Assembly (NCBI GenBank): GCA_900169235.1
Contig: FWCC01000028.1
Location: forward strand, 71,121-135,120
Length of the DNA stretch: 64,000 bases
Reading direction: 5' to 3'
Source of the DNA: Zarea fungicola
Lineage: Eukaryota; Ascomycota; Sordariomycetes; Hypocreales; Cordycipitaceae
Shown: positions 11,701-21,538 of the stretch, piece by piece
Position numbering within the stretch: position 1 is the first letter of the stretch
Layout of the letters: each line of letters opens with the position of its first letter
Program-made: the position numbers and the translations under genes
The notes under the pieces: model-generated
Told to the model about the DNA's origin: nothing
Seen by the model: the letters and a program-made list of their open reading frames with translations, nothing else
Database searches by the model: none

Positions 11701-12190
11701 CGCGCGCCACCACCGCATCCGTCTCGCCGCTGCGGAACGGCACGAGCTCAGCGATGGCCGCGTGCTCATGGCCTCGCAGCCCGCCGTGCTGAGTCTCCAG
11801 CGCGAGTGGCTCCGCCTGCGCAAGCTCGCGGCGTGGTCGGCCGGCGTCACGGCGAAGCTGCGCCGCATCGAGACGCAGTACCCGCTTCTGCACCACGCCT
11901 TTACCACGGTCGACTTTGACGATTTGCCGACGACGTGGGCGCAATTGACGCCCACTCATTGTGGGGACGGTACTGCCAGCAGTGGTGGGGCGGTGGGCGA
12001 GATTCCTACGAGCCTGAACAAGGCCATCATGGAGGATATGCTGGGGGCGATGCCGCTGGCGGATTTATTGGCGATGCGGCTCAATCTCGAGGGCCAGCTG
12101 AGTAAGGAGAGGGATCGGGTGCGGAGGGAGGCGGCGCGGAAAAAGGGCGAGGTGTATGTGCCGAGAAAGGGATCCAGGCGGCGGTTCTAA
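8717..12190 (+). CDS. cya5: Mitochondrial pentatricopeptide-repeat protein, Cya5-like
   Basis: Single-exon gene of 1157 aa. The N-terminus is rich in Arg, Lys and Ala without acidic residues over about 35 positions and ends in RHLHTGFW, as expected for a mitochondrial targeting peptide. The body is alpha-helical with repeated about 35-residue units. Clear examples lie at about residues 570-720, including one containing YGHIMELHSANGNLEQ and one containing WNRLITAYAIAGKPDKC. These are PPR motifs, which bind organellar RNA. The N-terminal block and length match the fungal Cya5 family (Pet309-related), needed for translation of mitochondrial COX1 mRNA. The Cya5 orthology is from memory of that N-terminal pattern; the PPR assignment is firmer. 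The extreme C-terminus is basic. Confidence 0.85.
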   Translation: MIERAVASLESGQLQRAIPKARRAARKSRHLHTGFWQHGASALELSSFWPPSQPTDVAHDATPAKSVVELLEPKLAATSFLLDFLYPNDTQSFLHRFLAPRPRSNRLRPLRRRQYSAQQLASFQRSEPSILCTTGFDATIRAPTTASADRSSSLASNSIRGKAQAAERVPKAPKGTGINETEHPGDTAAAEETFFDQFTTRIKAASPASKDAWSRYRAASPDEQQTLRPELILNFSKSDDFVECARASALFQEIPKDQWTDELHSAAIRAHAVCGDFSAAMDKFKDGLIYNFTSGMQYIIASAFAARNWPQVFNAWFTCLHLVRQGDMKEPTLEYLSSVPKLDTLFAAFEKHIKYAGLAKIRAQNRDLFSREVFDQLRLTLARAVLVKPCQPAKAVGILSLFNDASLYQSYIESMLQLVKEGKQSKSGAKQLDKIYTQYRQLANAAFTQPILQGMFTLFSPHNPSGLAQLYQDWTRSEGGLDKWAYEKFLTFYANSGDFTSVRDLWQRYVAAFPDAAKETSGYYSLVDAHAQSGSVAGVRQEMAIMQDNGVPLDLVIHNALLKCHVRAGNYTEAQACFAETASQYKPNGETYGHIMELHSANGNLEQTVAMFNQAQAALVRPSESMAKSLVVAYLHNGLVQEAEQICREMARRGITSTDIWNRLITAYAIAGKPDKCFHLLPAMQSNNLPWDHNTCAAVLLAQARARQTAPAHRLLRSAVADNLLPISANHFAIVMNSAINTNQVALVDILAAEMERADIQPSLATHLSQFHAGFVRAPTAERTARLAKDLVQYMRSITHVKATAPSLPTPHLHPCPAKGVTELKGELRHVGEALKLLIDKREMALAEELVTLYSQIRPVSQQGEHLPSDIIAIIMGAYLEQGQHDRVLQLWATVLKDIRKRTENPDTKTVFPVHAYHLSAPLAHVAKVYRDAGDGKRLLAYTQAALDAGFKFTRDTWNTLICCLADLGQWEPAMAWCESLLMPRWRGWHNTGGGARHHRIRLAAAERHELSDGRVLMASQPAVLSLQREWLRLRKLAAWSAGVTAKLRRIETQYPLLHHAFTTVDFDDLPTTWAQLTPTHCGDGTASSGGAVGEIPTSLNKAIMEDMLGAMPLADLLAMRLNLEGQLSKERDRVRREAARKKGEVYVPRKGSRRRF

Positions 12191-12849
12191 TGTCATGTCA
12201 TGTCATTGGCACATGAAAAGTGACGCATGATGGATGTAAATTCTAAGAATGTATTTATAAAGCTATCGTTTTTTTTTCTATAGAGAAATGTCTTTTATAA
12301 TTAGAAAGATGTCATCTTTCATATGAAACCCTATTTCTAATATTTTAAGAATAACCACCACAGATGAAACAAGTTTCGTGGTCATCATCCAGTTTCATGT
12401 TCATCTTACCATTGTCGTTGCAGATGCACAAAGTGGTAATGGTTTGTCAATTACATATTCAAACACAGATATATATATATGTTTGAATGTGTTGGGTGTA
12501 TTGCTATTTACTCTCAAGCCGTCTGCTAATAATGAGCGGTTGTGCTGTTGGGACACATCTTGGTATCTATATAAAAACGAAACCCAAAAAGAAACAAAAA
12601 GCCCAAGGGTAAACCTACCCAAAATGAAGGTTGTCGTGACGATGAGTGATGTGCGCCGTTTGACCCCCATTGTATAATCCCAATAAAAATGCAAAATGCA
12701 AAAAATACAAAAAGATATCCCAAAATTCTGCTGGGATGTAGAAACACACCTATACTTGTGTGTCTCGAATTCTATAAGCTATACAAAAAAAAATGGGTTT
12801 CCCTTTTGTCCTCCTCTTTCTCTTGTGACTCTCATTGTAGAAATGCCAC
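12191..12849. other. Convergent 3' intergenic region
   Basis: AT-rich sequence between the tails of the PPR gene (+) and the Atos-domain gene (-). It contains several imperfect inverted stretches of TTTCTA/TAGAAA type near 12265-12350 and an ATATATATATA run near 12470. No coding potential was supported. Confidence 0.5.
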
Positions 12850-15366
12850 TCACGGCGGCGGCAAGTTGTACAACTTGGCCTGCTCAACCCCTAATGACCG
12901 CAAACTCTGCGAGAGCAGTCCCTCGCCACCACCACCGCCCAGAGGACTCCCACTGCGGCCCCCCCTCGCATCAGCAGCCGCAAACGCATTACCCCCATAG
13001 CCTGCATCGCCTTTGCTCAGCTTTTCGTACTGCGGAGGGGAGGAAAAGGCCCAGCTAGTGCCGCCGCCTGCTCCATGGATCGTCGAGTCCTTTGTCGACG
13101 GCCGACTCGGCGAGTGCGGCGGGCCACTCTCATCATCAACCACCATGGCAATGATGGGGCCGCTGCCAGCACTATCGCTCCCCTCGTCGCTATCCTGGTG
13201 CGCGGGGAAGCGAAACGGAACGGGCTCGACGGGCAGTGTGTTGCCGCCGCCTGCTGCATAGCCCATCCTGGGGCCAGTCGAGAGCCGTCTCTGGGGAGGA
13301 TTCAGCGAGCCGAGGGCCGAGGCGGAAAACGGCGAGCGATGATGTGCTGCCTCGGTGGGAGCAGCAGCCGGAATGCCGAGACTGCGTCGGCGAAAGGCCT
13401 TGTCAGCGGCAAGCATGGCGCCGCCGCCGGAGCGATGGGTGGCGTGGAGGGGGGACGACGTGATGGGCGGGTGCATCTGCAGGATGGGCTTGTACGGCGA
13501 GAAGCGCGGCTCCGGCCAGCTCGTCTCGTTGCGGAGCTTCTCCTTGCCCTCGGGGACGCGGTTGGCAAAAACGATGCGAATGCTCTTGTACAGGTAGAAT
13601 CGTCCCTTGGAGGGGCTGCAGATGTGCAGGTGAACAAGGTAGCGCAGTGTCGGGCGGCCCATGGCGACGGCGGCCGCGGAGGCGGACAGGTTAGGTAGGT
13701 TGTCGATGATGGGACCGTGCGAGTAGCTCCGCTGCCGGATAAAGGTCTTGGTGCCGGGAGGCATGCCGTTGAGGTCATAGGGCACAAGGAAAAGTTTGAC
13801 GGCAGTCTTGTTCTGGTTCTTTACGACGATTTGGATCTGGCCCTTTTCGGGAATGCGGTAACTGCCACCAGGCGGTGCCTTTAACGGGGCAGATGAGTTC
13901 TCCTGGTCGAATCCAGCTGGCTGCGGAGGGCCGTCGATGAGCATGTCGAGGTCAATATCTGCAGACTCGGATTGCTGCCTCCTGGCTCTTCGTCTGTTGG
14001 CCTCGGCGGTTGGGTTCGGTAGGCCATTCTCCAAATCAATCTGTCCGACGTATGGGCTTGGGCCATCATTGGTTTGAGATCTGCCTGTACCAGCATTGTT
14101 GTAGCTGTAAAAGACGGCGGGAAAATGCAAGGTGACATGAGGAGGGCATCGCAGACGCGACTTGCATTTTCCTTTTCCGAGAACGCCAATCTGGGCCATG
14201 AAATCAAAGGGCTTGGAGGGCGTGGTTGACATTCTGCCATGCAGAATACTCTCCTCATAGGGACCAACCATGGAGGCATGCTGAGAAGGCGACGAGTCAC
14301 CACCCAGAGATGGACGACGAGAGCGAGCTGTAGGTCGCTGTGGCGAGGGCCCAGGATTCAGCATACCCATTCCGGAGCCAGACGAGCGTCGCGGTTGGTG
14401 AGCCTGGTATGGGAAAGTGGCCTCTCTGCGAAATGAGGAGCAGCCCTGGCCACGGTATGCCCCTAGAGGTGACGAAAAAGGCGAAACATCTTCGAAACTT
14501 GCTCGTGGCATTTCCATTCTGTCGGCCAAGAAGCCTCCCGCACGGAATGCTGTGGTGAAGCCATCCTCGTCCTCATTCGTGATTGACTGTGCAAGTGGGC
14601 TGGTTGGCGGCTGGTATGCAAAAGATGAAGAAAAGGACGACGACAGTGGCGATGCCGTAGACTTGAAGCTGCTGCCAGGTTCGGCAAAAGGGCCTCTTCG
14701 GTCAAACTGAAACGTGGGCATTGATGTTCTGGGTGGAGACGTGGACATCCAGGTCATGTCGACGGAGAGGTGATCTTGGCGGTGCCTGGCCGGTCTTTGG
14801 GGACTCTCATTTTGGGAGGAATCCTCAGCAGTAAAGTCACCGCTATGCAGGGCAGAGCGCGGTCGCTCGATGCCGAGGCCATCCTTTAACCGGTCAGGAA
14901 TTGGCGATATGGAGCGACCTTTTTCGGGGGATATCTGCGGCGAAGGTAATAAGTTGGGCGACTCGGAAGCCTTTTGGGGTGGTGAAGTGGGAGATTTATT
15001 GCTTATTGATATCGAGTCAACCTGTTCATCTTTGTTAGCAAGCAAAGAAACGTGGTCATGTCTCTGGTTGGCTCGTACATGTCGAGTCGGTATCCATGAC
15101 GGGCTCTCTCGGCGCTTTAGCCTCTCGATAAGCGCGGATCTGTCTACCCCGTGGGAGCAATTCTGGTTTTCTGGAGTCGTCGGCCGCTGTGTAGGACTAT
15201 CTGGTATGGGGCCCTCACAGAGCTCGACAGGGAGGCTCTCTTCCGAGAAACGTCGTGCGTCGAGGAGCAGTGTCGGGCCATGGCCGCCTCGCATCAGCTG
15301 TTGGGGCTGGTGAGGCTGGCCGGCGGGTGGCCTCTGGTGGTCTATGTCCTCTTGGAAGATGGGCAT
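12850..15366 (-). CDS. Atos/FAM214-type protein with chromosome-segregation domain
   Basis: A single open frame of 838 aa. The N-terminal 350 residues are low-complexity (Ser/Pro/Gln-rich). A conserved core starts near residue 370 with SILHGRMSTTPSKPFDF and continues through LRCPPHVTLHFPAVFYSY. This is the Atos/DUF4210 domain of fungal and animal FAM214 relatives. It is followed by a second conserved block (about residues 500-620, including KGQIQIVVKNQNKTAVKLF and YLVHLHICSPSKGRFYLYKS) that corresponds to the Chromosome_seg domain. A fission yeast relative is annotated as a meiotic chromosome segregation protein, but the biochemical role is unknown. The last 200 residues are again low-complexity. 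The family call rests on these two blocks. Confidence 0.85.
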   Translation of the reverse strand: MPIFQEDIDHQRPPAGQPHQPQQLMRGGHGPTLLLDARRFSEESLPVELCEGPIPDSPTQRPTTPENQNCSHGVDRSALIERLKRRESPSWIPTRHVRANQRHDHVSLLANKDEQVDSISISNKSPTSPPQKASESPNLLPSPQISPEKGRSISPIPDRLKDGLGIERPRSALHSGDFTAEDSSQNESPQRPARHRQDHLSVDMTWMSTSPPRTSMPTFQFDRRGPFAEPGSSFKSTASPLSSSFSSSFAYQPPTSPLAQSITNEDEDGFTTAFRAGGFLADRMEMPRASFEDVSPFSSPLGAYRGQGCSSFRREATFPYQAHQPRRSSGSGMGMLNPGPSPQRPTARSRRPSLGGDSSPSQHASMVGPYEESILHGRMSTTPSKPFDFMAQIGVLGKGKCKSRLRCPPHVTLHFPAVFYSYNNAGTGRSQTNDGPSPYVGQIDLENGLPNPTAEANRRRARRQQSESADIDLDMLIDGPPQPAGFDQENSSAPLKAPPGGSYRIPEKGQIQIVVKNQNKTAVKLFLVPYDLNGMPPGTKTFIRQRSYSHGPIIDNLPNLSASAAAVAMGRPTLRYLVHLHICSPSKGRFYLYKSIRIVFANRVPEGKEKLRNETSWPEPRFSPYKPILQMHPPITSSPLHATHRSGGGAMLAADKAFRRRSLGIPAAAPTEAAHHRSPFSASALGSLNPPQRRLSTGPRMGYAAGGGNTLPVEPVPFRFPAHQDSDEGSDSAGSGPIIAMVVDDESGPPHSPSRPSTKDSTIHGAGGGTSWAFSSPPQYEKLSKGDAGYGGNAFAAADARGGRSGSPLGGGGGEGLLSQSLRSLGVEQAKLYNLPPP

Positions 15367-16508
15367 GTCGTCATGTATCCTGAACCACAGCCAAGCTGCG
15401 GTCCTGGAGGTTTTTGATGCAAAACAGACGCAGGCGTGGTGTGATTCGGGCCAAGATGACGGGTCGGAGGCTCCGACAGCGGCTAAGCAAACAGGTCAAC
15501 GGTTTGGGTAGTCTGCGGTGTGGCAGGCCGCACAATGATGGTGCAGAGACAGCAGCAGCTTGGTCGGAAGCTTGACGAGCAGAGAGAGGTTACAACGATG
15601 TATAAAGAAGAAGAAATGCAGCGGTGAATGCTTTTGGAGCGGAACGAATGAGTCGGGCAGAGGGACGATAGTTGGGTGGGGCAGAGGTCGTCATGCGACA
15701 GTCTCGCAGTTGAGAGCCCGGGTCCTTGAGTGGCGGGGGGCTGTTGGGGGACGGAAGGCCTGGAAGGTGGCAGAGGTGGCCTGGAAGGTGGGCGGCTACA
15801 GTGAGCCAATCTGCAGTGGGACGAGGCCGCTAGCGCTTGATTGTTATAGGCCATTGTTCCACTGTGACTCTTATCCAGTCAATGTTAGGGTCCCATTATT
15901 CCAGCGGAGAGCACAGCGCACGACCAACTGTAATTGTCCCTGCAGCACTGGCGCAGTCCGTTCATGGCAAGACCGCTCCGTAGGTGCCGCTCGGGACGCA
16001 CCCGCAAACAGCAACCCTTTAGGTTCTGATGAATCCACTAACCTGCAGCGAGTCTCTTACTGGTACTGGTCCTGCCAGCGGCCTTGCCACTAATGCAATA
16101 CTGGCTGGTGGCACCCATGGCGCTTGGATCGGCTTCGGTCCCGGCCCATTAGGGAATGCATGATGCTGGCTCCAGCCACTGGTGTACATGAATCATTTCC
16201 CGCAGACATTTTGTCCTCCAAAGCGATAGTGTGCATTTTCCTACATGATCCATCTATACTCCGTAGTACCGGCTTTGCCGTCAACCGTGTCCGGCAAGCC
16301 TATAATGAAGCCATCAACCAATGGAACTCGTGCGTGAATCTTCTTTTCTCGAGGGTGCAAGCCATCACCCGCCACAGACCCCACTGCTTGCCTCCACTCT
16401 GCATCCCAATCGGGACGAGTACCTTGGTACCTCAACGACCATCACGAAGAAATTTGTTCGCATGGCCGACAGCTTCAAACAGCAATACACATCACAGCCA
16501 GGCTCATC
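15367..16508. other. Divergent promoter region between the Atos gene and fyv7
   Basis: No supported gene. The region includes the Atos-gene leader on the minus strand (C/T-rich on that strand) and a GTAC-palindrome site (TACTGGTACTGGT) near 16059-16071. Several short open frames here overlap each other on both strands and show no family resemblance. Confidence 0.5.
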
Positions 16509-17414
16509 ATGGCCCCCAGACCTCCGCGCAAGTCGTCCGACGACAACCAAGCAGTGAAGCAGCACCGTAAGGGTTTCAGAGTCGGCCCAGACAATTTGCC
16601 AGATGGGCCATGGCGCCGCAAGGGTACGTGTTGACGCTTTTTTTTTTTTTTTTCATAATGCTCTTCATCCTGTCTACGACGGTAATATGGAGGCTTCCCA
16701 CATCACCGCGGGGGAAAAAGAGAATCAAGTTTTTCACACCCTCCGGGAATAAGACTGCATTTTACTTTATTATTATTATTATTTTTGCTTTATTTTTTTT
16801 ATTTTCTTTTAAAGTGATGACGCTGACGCTTACCCTCTCTCCTCTCAGTAACCAAAATCAAAAAGGATCTTATCCACAAGGCCAAGGTGAAGAAGGCCTA
16901 TGCCAAAATCAAGCACCGCGAGCCACGCACCACCAGCACCACCGCCCGCGGAGACGGCGAGGCCGTCGGTGAGCATGATGGCCATGGTGCGGAAAAGGAG
17001 GACGCCCATGAGACGATGCACCCCACGCGCGGGCTCATGATCAAAGACGAAGACGTTGCCCAGGCATCGGCCGCCGCCAGGAAAGGTAGTGATGATCAGC
17101 AGGAGGAGAGCGGCGCCGCAGAGACGACGACGGATGCGGCAGCATCATCCAGCGACGGTCACCGGCGCCGGACACGCCGTCCGGGGTACTACGACAAGCA
17201 GCTGGCCAGGGCGGACCAGCTCCGGGAGGAGAGGGAGGGCCGGCAGAGGGAGAGGGAGGAGCGCATGGCGCAGCGCGCGGAGAAGATGGCGCAGCGCGAC
17301 AAGTTTAAGCGCGCCATGGCCAAGACGGTGGGCAGGGACGGCAAGAAGAAGCTGGGGCGGGAGAGCGGGCTGCTGCTGGACAAGGTCAAGCGGATGATGG
17401 CCGAGAAGAAGTAA
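16509..17414 (+). CDS. fyv7: rRNA-processing protein Fyv7
   Basis: Two exons, 16509-16623 and 16849-17414, joined across a 225-nt intron (donor GTACGT, acceptor CTCTCAG, phase 1), give 226 aa. The first exon encodes the conserved N-terminal signature KGFRVGPDNLPDGPWRRK, which continues across the splice into VTKIKKDLIHKAKVKKAYAK. The C-terminus is a basic coiled coil ending KLGRESGLLLDKVKRMMAEKK. Both ends are diagnostic of Fyv7/TAP26, a nucleolar factor needed for early 35S pre-rRNA cleavage and 40S maturation. The central section (about residues 65-130) is acidic, Ala-rich and poorly conserved in the family. The intron is long for this locus and contains poly-T and TTATTATTATT runs. Without the first exon the protein would lose its most conserved motif, so the start at 16509 is secure. 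Confidence 0.9.
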
Positions 17415-20400
17415 TGCTTTTACTCAGGGTCAAGCGGATGCGTCCGAGAAGGAGTAATGCTTTCACTCGAGTTCGATGAGATCCCATTACGGACTAAAAG
17501 AGAGCATAAAAAAGGGCGTGTGACAGGGTACCTGTATCAAAGGTATTTTGTTTGTTGATTCATATAGCATTTGGTGTTTTAGCGTTGGACATTGTCATTA
17601 TATTTACCACGGCAATTGAATCTTGTTTAATGTTTCATCAGATCCGTCCAGATCCGTCAACCCAGCATCATCAATCCAGTATCATGTGCTCTTTCTTTCA
17701 TGAGGTTAAAAGTTGAATGAACGTGCCTCGGTTGTTACTGAGTGTCTATTTCGAGGTCAGGATTGTTGCTGTCTCGGTTATTGTCTTGCATGTTTCATAA
17801 ATTTCCCGACCGTCATGCGTAGCCCTGGCAAGAGTACTGGTACAACCCTTTCCACGCGCTGAAAAGGTAGACGCGTTTGACGTGGCCTGCAAAAAAATTC
17901 CACCAACGGAAACGGGAGCAGGCATCATGCATCCTTGTGTTTAATAAGAAAGATCTCATTATAACCGGCCCATGGGTGGTTCATTTCATGTGCTTCTGGC
18001 AACGTTGCTTTCCCATAATTAATACGCCACGACTATAGATGTTTCGTGGCAGGGCTGCGGGTGCATCATAGGGCTACCCAAGCAGACGAGTTTGAACCCA
18101 AGAATCCTGAGAGGCATGAAAAGGGGTCAAGATGGGGTGTTGCATATTCACCTGCCGACAGGACGAGATGCCGTACCGAGGCAGAGATGCGAGGTATTTT
18201 GCATTACATGGTATGATTCCAGATGTCTGAAACAGGGAAGCCAGCATTGCGGCCGCCACAATGGCACGCTGCATGTGAGCTTGGTTGACTATACAGGGCA
18301 GGCCGACACGAGTGTGAGAGTATATCGATCATCTACAGTTCTGTAGCATGTGGCGTTGAAGGGGGACCATCACATGGTGACTAGTGTTGACGACTGCAGG
18401 AATCAAGACGTGACTGTTGAAAATTCAATGGCAATTCCAGCATAACTGGGCCGTACTGGGCCGTACTGGGCCGTCCCTGATTATCGCCAGACTAGCATCG
18501 GATTTTCAGACAAGGGAATTTTGGCCAAGACACGGCTCAGTCCTGGATAATACTATACGCTTGCCCTTGGATCCCGTGCTGGAATGCCGGATTAGTTAGT
18601 TGGCAGACGGACTAAAAGGGAAAAAAGAATTTGGAAGGATCGACAGGGACTTGGGATGGGATTGATCAGACTTGGCATGTGGTATTTTTTTATTATCCCC
18701 GTTGAACGATTTTATGCATGAAAGCTGTGTCAAGTACCAGTACTCCGTACAGTGTAACAAGTGTAGTATGTGCTGGTGTAGTATGGAGGGCCAGTTGGCC
18801 GTACAAGCCCGGTGGGTTGAGGATTTTCGAAACACATGGCTTGCCTCATCCCTGTTCGGGCATCACCATTTGCCAGGGACCCAGGCCCGCCGTGTTTACT
18901 TGAACCATGGGGCAAGCTGGGACGCCCATCATGCAGAGTAGCAGTAATGAAGAAGACGGGATGAGCCGAAGCAGTTTGCTGGTTCCTACCAGGGAAGGAG
19001 AGAAGCGATGGTAGGGCGCAATTTCTGTTATATTAATTAAACACACCCAGTACTCAGTAGTACATTGTGGCGAGCGCGGCTGAAGCCTGAGCGCCGTTGG
19101 GTGGGCAAGGAACGAATGGCTTACCAATGGGATGGGTGGGATAACGGCGCAATAACCCTAGCAGTACTGGTGCTGGTTCTGCGAGGAGAAGCAAAAGGTC
19201 CAGAAGCAGAAGCAGGGGATGGTGGTGTGCGAGCCACGTCAAACAAAAGAAGGAAAGAAAGGGTAGATCATTGGTGGGGGGATGTTTGAGATGAATGTCG
19301 CTGGGGCCAGTGGGATTCGTGGAAAGGCATATCGTGCGACTACTAACAATGGACAAGTACTGGTAGGCTGGCGTTGTCGATGATCATGGTGGCATACTGT
19401 CATGCGTGGATGGTGTCAATAGAGCCAGACATGTAAAGATGAAAAGATGAAAAGATGCAAAGATGCAAAAGGACAAGAATCGAGAAAAGGTTGGGCCAAT
19501 GGATGTGCAAATACAAGGCAAGGCTCATTGCAGGCTTGTTGATGTACAGGTAGCCACGCCTGTTGGTTACCAGTAGACAAGACTGAAAAGTACACAAGCT
19601 TCCATGAGCCATCTGGCATCTGGCATCTGTTGACCAGCTTGGAAACAAGTGATGCATATTCCTAGTCTCCCGCCTAAAATAGAATTCAACTAGTTGGAAA
19701 CACAGGAATCACTGTTGCAGTCATGTACATAATAGCAGTATGTGGCTGTTGGTGGCCCTTGTCCATCGGAATACTGTTCGTGGTTAGTAAGGGGCGGACG
19801 ATGTGCTAATAATAAATAGGTACAAGGAGGTAGTAATTAGTGTACAGTCTGGCTAGATTGACCAGGTCACGCCTGTATTGAATGTTTCCGTGGCTTCTGC
19901 GGTCTGCTTCTACAGGCGTTTGGTTGGTGTTTGGTGGTGCTGGTGGTGCTGGTGGTGTTTGGTGGATGCTTCAGTGGGTGCCTGGGGGCAGTTACAGGTA
20001 CATGGCTCCACAAGACCCTGCAACACCTCGCCCATGGCCCTCAAAAGGACGGCTGGTACTTTGCACTGGCACCATCCGGCGTTGAATTCATTTAATTGTC
20101 TCGTCTTGTGGTGAAGAAGGCTGTTATATATAATATTAGTAGTAGATTAAACAGGTGTCAACTTGTCGAGCAGGGGTGCGAACAGAGGACAGACAATAGA
20201 CTTGTCTCGCTGGCCGGTACCTACAAACAGGTACAAGTACCGGTACAGCCCTCTTGCTCACTAATCCCATGTAATTACCAGGTACATGCATCTCGAAACA
20301 TGTACCTCGACCCTTGTCGGGCCAGTCCACTGGACATTTGAAACTTTTACCAGTAGGCAGTACTTGAATTGATGTACATGTGTATGTACATGCTTGTACT

Positions 20401-21538
20401 TTATTACACTGTAGTAGTTACAATGTACAGAGTAGTCGTCTTTTATTTGTTTGTCATCTGTACCAGCAGTGTCGACTTGTATTATATTCTAGTCTGCCAA
20501 AATTCTGCAATTCTTCACTTGGTTGCCTGCATTAAAATCAGGGGATTCTACCCACACCACCCTGTATATCCTCCCACCCAAATACCCGCACCACCACACC
20601 ACACCACACTGGTGTCTGTCTTGCATTACCTTGTTGCTTGTGTCTCTACTGGCCAGATAGTCGTCAGGTACCAAGTCAACTCTAATAACCTAATAACCCT
20701 CAACCCACTCCTCCCCCCAACTGCCCATCGCCACTTTCAACGACAAACCGACACCCAACCCGCCCGCCCGTCGCCCGTCCGTCTTGCGCGCGCCAACCCC
20801 ATCGCCGCCACCACTGCACCACTGCACCTCTGCACTACGGCACAACCCACCAACCCCCCGTGCGTCCTGCGTCTTGCGTGCGTCGCTTGCCTGCAGATTT
20901 GTGCCATTTGTGCCATAGTGCCATTGTCGCTACACAACCACTCCTGCTCTGCTTTTGGCCTCTTGTCAAATCCTCCCATCATCAACACAGACGCGCCGTG
21001 TGCCCTTCCCACACACAGCACACACCTAGGCGCCCTTGTGCTTTTCGTCTCCTTGCTTGACGACCTCCTCACACCCCTGCTCGCTGCGCCTTCTCCCACA
21101 CCGAGTACTCCTACGCACCCTCTGCACTCTTACCTGCAAACAAGTTCCAGTCCACGCCATCCGCATCGAAAAGCCACATCCCACCCCGGCTGGGCACAGC
21201 TCAATCTTGATTCTTTCTGCACACGCCTGCTCTCACGCCTGCTCTCTGTGCCTCCTTCCTCGTCCTAGCGCGCACTGCTTTGAACATCTAGTCTGTTCGC
21301 CAGTCTGTTCGCCGCTTCCAAGCTCCAATACCCGACCACGACTCCACGACTCCCTCTATACCATTACCGTTTATGCAACAGCCCTCTCTTCCACCGAATT
21401 CACTCGAGTGCTTCGTCTTGCCAACTCTCGAAATTCCCAGACGCCCCTGACAGCTTTACCTGCCACCACACGGCCACTCGCCGGCCTCGATACCCTCAAC
21501 TGGTTTGAACCCGGCCCCCGGCCCTCAGATCGACAGAC
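17415..21538. other. 4.1 kb non-coding block rich in GTAC palindromes
   Basis: No gene with splice or family support. It contains a perfect 10-base unit (ACTGGGCCGT) repeated three times near 18447-18477, an AGATGMAA-type tandem run near 19427-19466, and a TGGTGCTGG-type run near 19935-19965. Many GTACCAGTACT/GTACTGGTAC motifs lie between 18730 and 20400. From about 20560 to 21538 the plus strand is strongly C-rich, consistent with a long 5' leader of rga1. A 299-codon open frame in that leader (20369-21268) has biased composition and is probably not a gene. Confidence 0.55.
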
